A stretch of 8,887 bases of DNA, taken from assembly GCA_002254285.1 (NCBI GenBank), contig NIUZ01000066.1, positions 1 through 8,887 of the forward strand, in the 5' to 3' direction. Shown here piece by piece: positions 6,501 to 8,887 of this stretch. The translations under genes were made by a program, and so were the position numbers. The stretch comes from Bacteroidetes bacterium 4572_112. GTDB lineage: Bacteria; Bacteroidota; Bacteroidia; Bacteroidales; UBA1556. How positions within the stretch are numbered: the stretch's first letter is position 1; each line of letters begins with the position of its first letter. The notes under the pieces were generated by a model. It saw nothing but the letters and a program-made list of their open reading frames with translations, did no database searches and was not told the DNA's origin.

Positions 6501-8887
6501 GGCCAATAGTATTTAATAGCTCCAGAAGCAAAAAGAGTTGTTGAGTCTCCTTGGCAAACGGTATTATTGTTTGTTGAAATAGATACCTGTGGTTGGCTAT
6601 ATAGGCTTATGTAAATAGAATCTTTAGAAAGACAGCCATTAATACTTGTTCCTTCAACATAGTACCATGCATCATATGGAGGTTGTATTGTCATAATAGA
6701 ATCGTTACTACTTTGGCTAATTCCAGGACCTGACCAAGCATATGAAGATGCGTTATATCCATATAAGTTTGCAGGAAAACTGAAACAGATTTGAGTGCTT
6801 GGGGTACTTACGCTAACGCTTGTATCCTTATGTACAACAACATTTGTAGAACTTACCTTTGAACATCCAGAGTTATATGTTAATGTTACTTGATAGCTTG
6901 TGTTAGTAGTAGGGCTTATTGTAATTGTTTCTGTTGTATCGCCAGTGCTCCATTGGTATATATTGGGTGTATTTATACTTGTTGCATCTAATATTAAGCT
7001 ATCTCCATAACAAACTTGAGGGTCAGTTGGCGTAATTATAGCATTGGTATTAGTTGAGAAATAAGCAAAGGCAGTATCGGTACAATTATTAGTATCGTAA
7101 CCAACTACCATATAATTCATATTTGTATTAGGGTAAACAATTATTGAATCTCCAAAATTACTAGAAATACCGATGTTTGGTGACCAGCTATAGCTCAGTC
7201 CTCCATATGCTGTTAATAGTTGCGACTCGCCAGAGCAAATAGAACTAAAATTAGGGCTTACCGATACTGTTGGTGCTGAATATGTATTGATGAGAATATC
7301 TGTCGTATCCGTACAACCGTAAAAGTTAGTTCCTATTACAGAATATAAAGTTGTGTTATTTGGATATACTAATACATTATTACCGTAAGTGTTACTAATA
7401 AATGTGTTTGGTGTCCAATTATAGGTAATTGCTCCGTTTGCTGTTAAAAGTGCTTGATTTCCTGGGCATATTGTATCTATAGAAGTGGATAGGGTAACAA
7501 CTGGCTTAGCGTGTACGTTTATTTTTACCGAATCTGTAGAAGAACATCCTGAAATAGTAGATGTTGCTGTAATATAATAGTCATCTGTATTTGTTGGTGT
7601 TATTAAAATTGAATCACTATTCATTCCGTTGCTCCAATTAAAAGCCACATTATTGGTATTACTATTCGCAACTAATTTTGCAGTATCACCAACACATATA
7701 TTGTAACTAGATACTCCAATAGATATTAAAGGTTCTACATATATTGTTACAAAAGCAGTATCTACACAATTGAATTTACTTGTTGCTACCACAGAATATG
7801 TTTTTGTTGTGTCTGGAATGTATATCTGTGATGAACCTGTTGTTGTGCCATATATTGATTCGGTTAACCAATTATACGAGTAGGCATCACCACTGGCTTG
7901 AATTACTACGGAATCATCTGGACAGATGTGGTTAGAGGAGGGAGTAATGCTAATGTTCGGATAAGTATTTACTGTAATAAGGGCTTGAATTGTATCTGTG
8001 CAGCCATTTGGGTCAGTACCTACAATCGTATAATTTGTTGTGTTTTGTGGATTTGCAATTATGTTTGTGGAGTTTATATTGTTTAATCCTGTTGATGGAC
8101 TCCATGAGTAAGTTTGTGCACCATCAACAATTAATTCTATACTATCGCCAATGCAAATATTGCTAGTATCTTTATTGATAGTTAATACAGGTGCAGCTAA
8201 TGTGTTTATTGTTATTTTTATGGAGTCTTTGCAGTTATGATTATCTGTACCAATCACTGTGTAGGAAATATCGTTAATAGGAGTTGATGTTACATTATTT
8301 ATTAGCGAATCATTTAAGTATAAGCCAGGTTCCCATTTATAAGAAGTAGTACCTGATACACTTAAATCTACACTTATACCTGAGCATACTGTAGTGTCTT
8401 TTAAGCTAGTACTAATTGAAGCCCCAGCTACAGCAATTACGTCAATAGCCAAAGTGTCAATGCAGCCATAATCGTCTTCACCAATTACATAGTAAGTAGT
8501 ATTTTGTTGTGTTGTAGTATATACAGTAGCACCTATTGTGTCTGTTAAATTTAAGGAAGGATACCATCTATATTCACTTGCTCCAAATACACTAATTTTG
8601 GTACTGCTTCCACTACAAGCATAAATAGAGTCGGTGGTAGTGTTTAGTAAAGGTTTATTGTATACAGTTATTAATCGAGACTTAGTATTTGAAAAGCCAT
8701 TAGTATCTGTTACTGTAACGAAATAGGATATTGTTTGAGTGGGCTTTACCCATATGGATGGAGTAGTTTCTCCGGTGCTCCATAAATAGTTTAAGTCGGT
8801 ATTGGAGTTTACTGTAAGTAATGAAGAGTCACCAATACAAATGCTTGAGTTTGTATAGCTAATGTTAAATAATGGACTAGGAGTTAC
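3524..8887 (-). CDS. Giant T9SS-secreted surface protein with Ig-like repeats, PKD domains and CHU_C signal (5' end outside window)
   Basis: The minus-strand frame is open without interruption from the window edge to TAA 3524-3526: 1787 residues, N-terminus missing. The TTG at 8450-8452 is not a start, since the codons before it continue the same repeat pattern (YYVIGEDDYGCIDTL). In protein order: about nineteen Ig-like units of roughly 75 residues (1-1447), typified by ICxGDSxxL, then Y-x-W-SP, then TTYTVxGTDxNGCTDT; three PKD-like domains (1448-1694) with WNFGDP and WDFGDP turns; and the gliding-motility-associated C-terminal domain (1695-1787) opening with AFTPNGDGLNDRF and FNRLGQKVF, GWDG. 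By family knowledge CHU_C is a type B signal recognised by the type IX secretion machinery, and Ig/PKD arrays act as extended stalks or adhesins; binding partners cannot be inferred. Ser, Thr and Asn dominate. The near-invariant Cys pair per unit suggests disulfide-stabilised domains outside the cell. No SprF/PorP-like partner is in the window. Confidence 0.92.
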   Translation of the reverse strand, partial: VTPSPLFNISYTNSSICIGDSSLLTVNSNTDLNYLWSTGETTPSIWVKPTQTISYFVTVTDTNGFSNTKSRLITVYNKPLLNTTTDSIYACSGSSTKISVFGASEYRWYPSLNLTDTIGATVYTTTQQNTTYYVIGEDDYGCIDTLAIDVIAVAGASISTSLKDTTVCSGISVDLSVSGTTSYKWEPGLYLNDSLINNVTSTPINDISYTVIGTDNHNCKDSIKITINTLAAPVLTINKDTSNICIGDSIELIVDGAQTYSWSPSTGLNNINSTNIIANPQNTTNYTIVGTDPNGCTDTIQALITVNTYPNISITPSSNHICPDDSVVIQASGDAYSYNWLTESIYGTTTGSSQIYIPDTTKTYSVVATSKFNCVDTAFVTIYVEPLISIGVSSYNICVGDTAKLVANSNTNNVAFNWSNGMNSDSILITPTNTDDYYITATSTISGCSSTDSVKINVHAKPVVTLSTSIDTICPGNQALLTANGAITYNWTPNTFISNTYGNNVLVYPNNTTLYSVIGTNFYGCTDTTDILINTYSAPTVSVSPNFSSICSGESQLLTAYGGLSYSWSPNIGISSNFGDSIIVYPNTNMNYMVVGYDTNNCTDTAFAYFSTNTNAIITPTDPQVCYGDSLILDATSINTPNIYQWSTGDTTETITISPTTNTSYQVTLTYNSGCSKVSSTNVVVHKDTSVSVSTPSTQICFSFPANLYGYNASSYAWSGPGISQSSNDSIMTIQPPYDAWYYVEGTSINGCLSKDSIYISLYSQPQVSISTNNNTVCQGDSTTLFASGAIKYYWPSTTSILDSLLVSPDSTFTYSVVGYDVNQCSDTAYLQIIIQNFPTINISPLWSIICPDDTTIVDVISNGTITWGSNNSSYFNNINNTQTQLFPNESLMYEISSITSNGCKKDTFVRCHVKRNAYIQLNSDTSTICLGDSALLTIQGALSLSWSPQPSQSNQDMDSVYVKPDTNTTYIISGLSSDGCFSSVVAKVNIAADPIISITSSNAIICQNDSVLLTATANMPDISWLWNTGDTSSTILYHATDFAPVSVLGKSKINCIDTGFINLNVNSNPDYSFINPSVIQCSGDSTLLIPTLSGAIPSIFNGIYKSVIKDTTLSFTYTDSLGCHDTALVSIDVVNNPTVDIVSNDSNICNGDTVILQAITSSSNLYTIWNNNQITSSINVSPNTNTIFSVTVIDSNNCIAVDSNMIYVSQSPQFSILPENPHICIGDTINLFTNLSPANKQSIIWSNGDTISNTTVNPIVSTIYSLQIIDSNLCSNTIQTELIVNPLPDITINVLNNNSCEGDVPNISASSVPQAFNYLWNNGLASSSFNYTLDSNISFIVTITDIHSCINTDTVDFEVNSKPQITVISSDSIICSQDTIQLSFISNSNYTNILWSDSQTTITINSTPLNPTYIWATITDTNNCSNSDSVYINVHHRPSSEIIATNPICENDSSIIHYSGDASNSSEYFWSFENTNSLIGNEAGPYVANWSQAGSYKVTLTVKDGICYSFPDSTNIIVNEIPIVEFTNTTLLNCDSSAVEFTCNNDNSTYLWNFGDPLYYNSSSNAQNPNYTYNAPGSYSVSLSVTNNFGCTSTLVKNSLITVYPKPNAAMNVSEHTPDANDADIKFYNKSTNYTSLQWDFGDPNSGIYNTSTEEYTFHIYQLEGVYRPKLIVKNEHECTDTAFSKVQLISAPTLYAPKAFTPNGDGLNDRFITKYTDSEILEYKIIVFNRLGQKVFVNNDITDGWDGRNYITGDECPTSVYTYKVYLKDEGEVKRYYSGSITIVK
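3527..3805 (-). other. CHU_C / gliding-motility-associated C-terminal sorting domain
   Basis: The last 93 residues of the giant protein. Landmarks are APKAFTPNGDGLNDRF, YKIIVFNRLGQKVF, DGWDGRNY, CPTSVYTYKVYLKD, and a final SGSITIVK. This is the standard form and length of the type B T9SS sorting domain, which directs export across the outer membrane and surface attachment. Confidence 0.93.
3806..4546 (-). other. Three PKD-like domains
   Basis: Residues 1448-1694 of the giant protein differ from the upstream units by the PKD signature: a W-x-FGDP turn (WNFGDP, WDFGDP; the first domain has WSFENT instead), then AGSYKVTLTVKD, PGSYSVSLSVTN or EGVYRPKLIVKN. They lie between the Ig-like array and the sorting domain, a common order in Bacteroidota surface proteins. 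The first domain is the most divergent. Confidence 0.85.
4547..8887 (-). repeat. Array of about 19 diverged Ig-like protein repeats (period ~75 residues, ~225 bp)
   Basis: Each unit runs from a Cys near its start (IC-x-GDS or variants such as VCYGDS, ICPDDT) to a second Cys about 45-50 residues later (NGC-x-DT), then a strand and a Pro-containing linker. Unit lengths are mostly 73-79 residues. Copies are diverged at the DNA level with no near-identical blocks, so the array is old and not freshly amplified. The likely Pfam match is the CHU_C-associated Ig-like family; this was not searched. Confidence 0.85.

Overview
The window is AT-rich (roughly two thirds A+T by eye) and looks like chromosomal DNA of a free-living member of the Bacteroidota. 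The evidence is a giant cell-surface protein ending in a gliding-motility-associated C-terminal (CHU_C, type B) sorting domain, which belongs to the type IX secretion system. Supporting signs are several TAnnTTTG promoter boxes of the Bacteroidota sigma type, and a REP-associated (Y1/HUH, RAYT) transposase of the kind common in this phylum.

Left part (1-950): a mobile-element scar with no intact gene. A RAYT open reading frame (224-511, +) keeps both ends of the family but has lost, in frame, the central section that carries the catalytic histidines. It sits among three same-orientation REP-like repeats (57-100, 112-155, 544-587). Two of these share an 18-bp perfect palindrome with a compensatory base-pair change; the third has lost its palindrome. 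Downstream lie possible remnants of a sugar-transferase gene (about 660-832, -) and a small repeat-rich patch (890-992) that runs into the 3' end of the next gene.

Middle (951-3506): a family 2 glycosyltransferase (-), starting at TTG and apparently with its last residues replaced by repeat DNA. It is divergent from a secreted, probably outer-membrane beta-barrel protein (2321-3229, +). The gap between them holds three different simple repeats in a row: a purine-rich degenerate tract, 6.5 copies of ATTACACC, and heptamers of the ACTTTAT/CCTTTAG type that reach nearly to the predicted promoter. Twenty bases after the barrel gene comes a small zinc-ribbon protein whose family-typical C-terminus is in the -1 frame, after an A5 run with an ATGA stop/start overlap.

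Right part (3524-8887): one huge reading frame on the minus strand, converging on the zinc-ribbon gene. It continues uninterrupted to the window edge, so its N-terminus is missing. In protein order it has nineteen Ig-like repeats of about 75 residues, each normally with one Cys pair, then three PKD-like domains, then the CHU_C sorting signal. It is most likely a T9SS-secreted surface adhesin. A 9-bp perfect inverted repeat contains the stop codons of both converging frames.

I did not find a clearly new multi-gene system. The points most worth checking are the split zinc-ribbon gene, the transposase relic with its covarying REPs, and the stacked simple repeats upstream of the barrel gene. All family assignments are from reading the sequence, with no database search.
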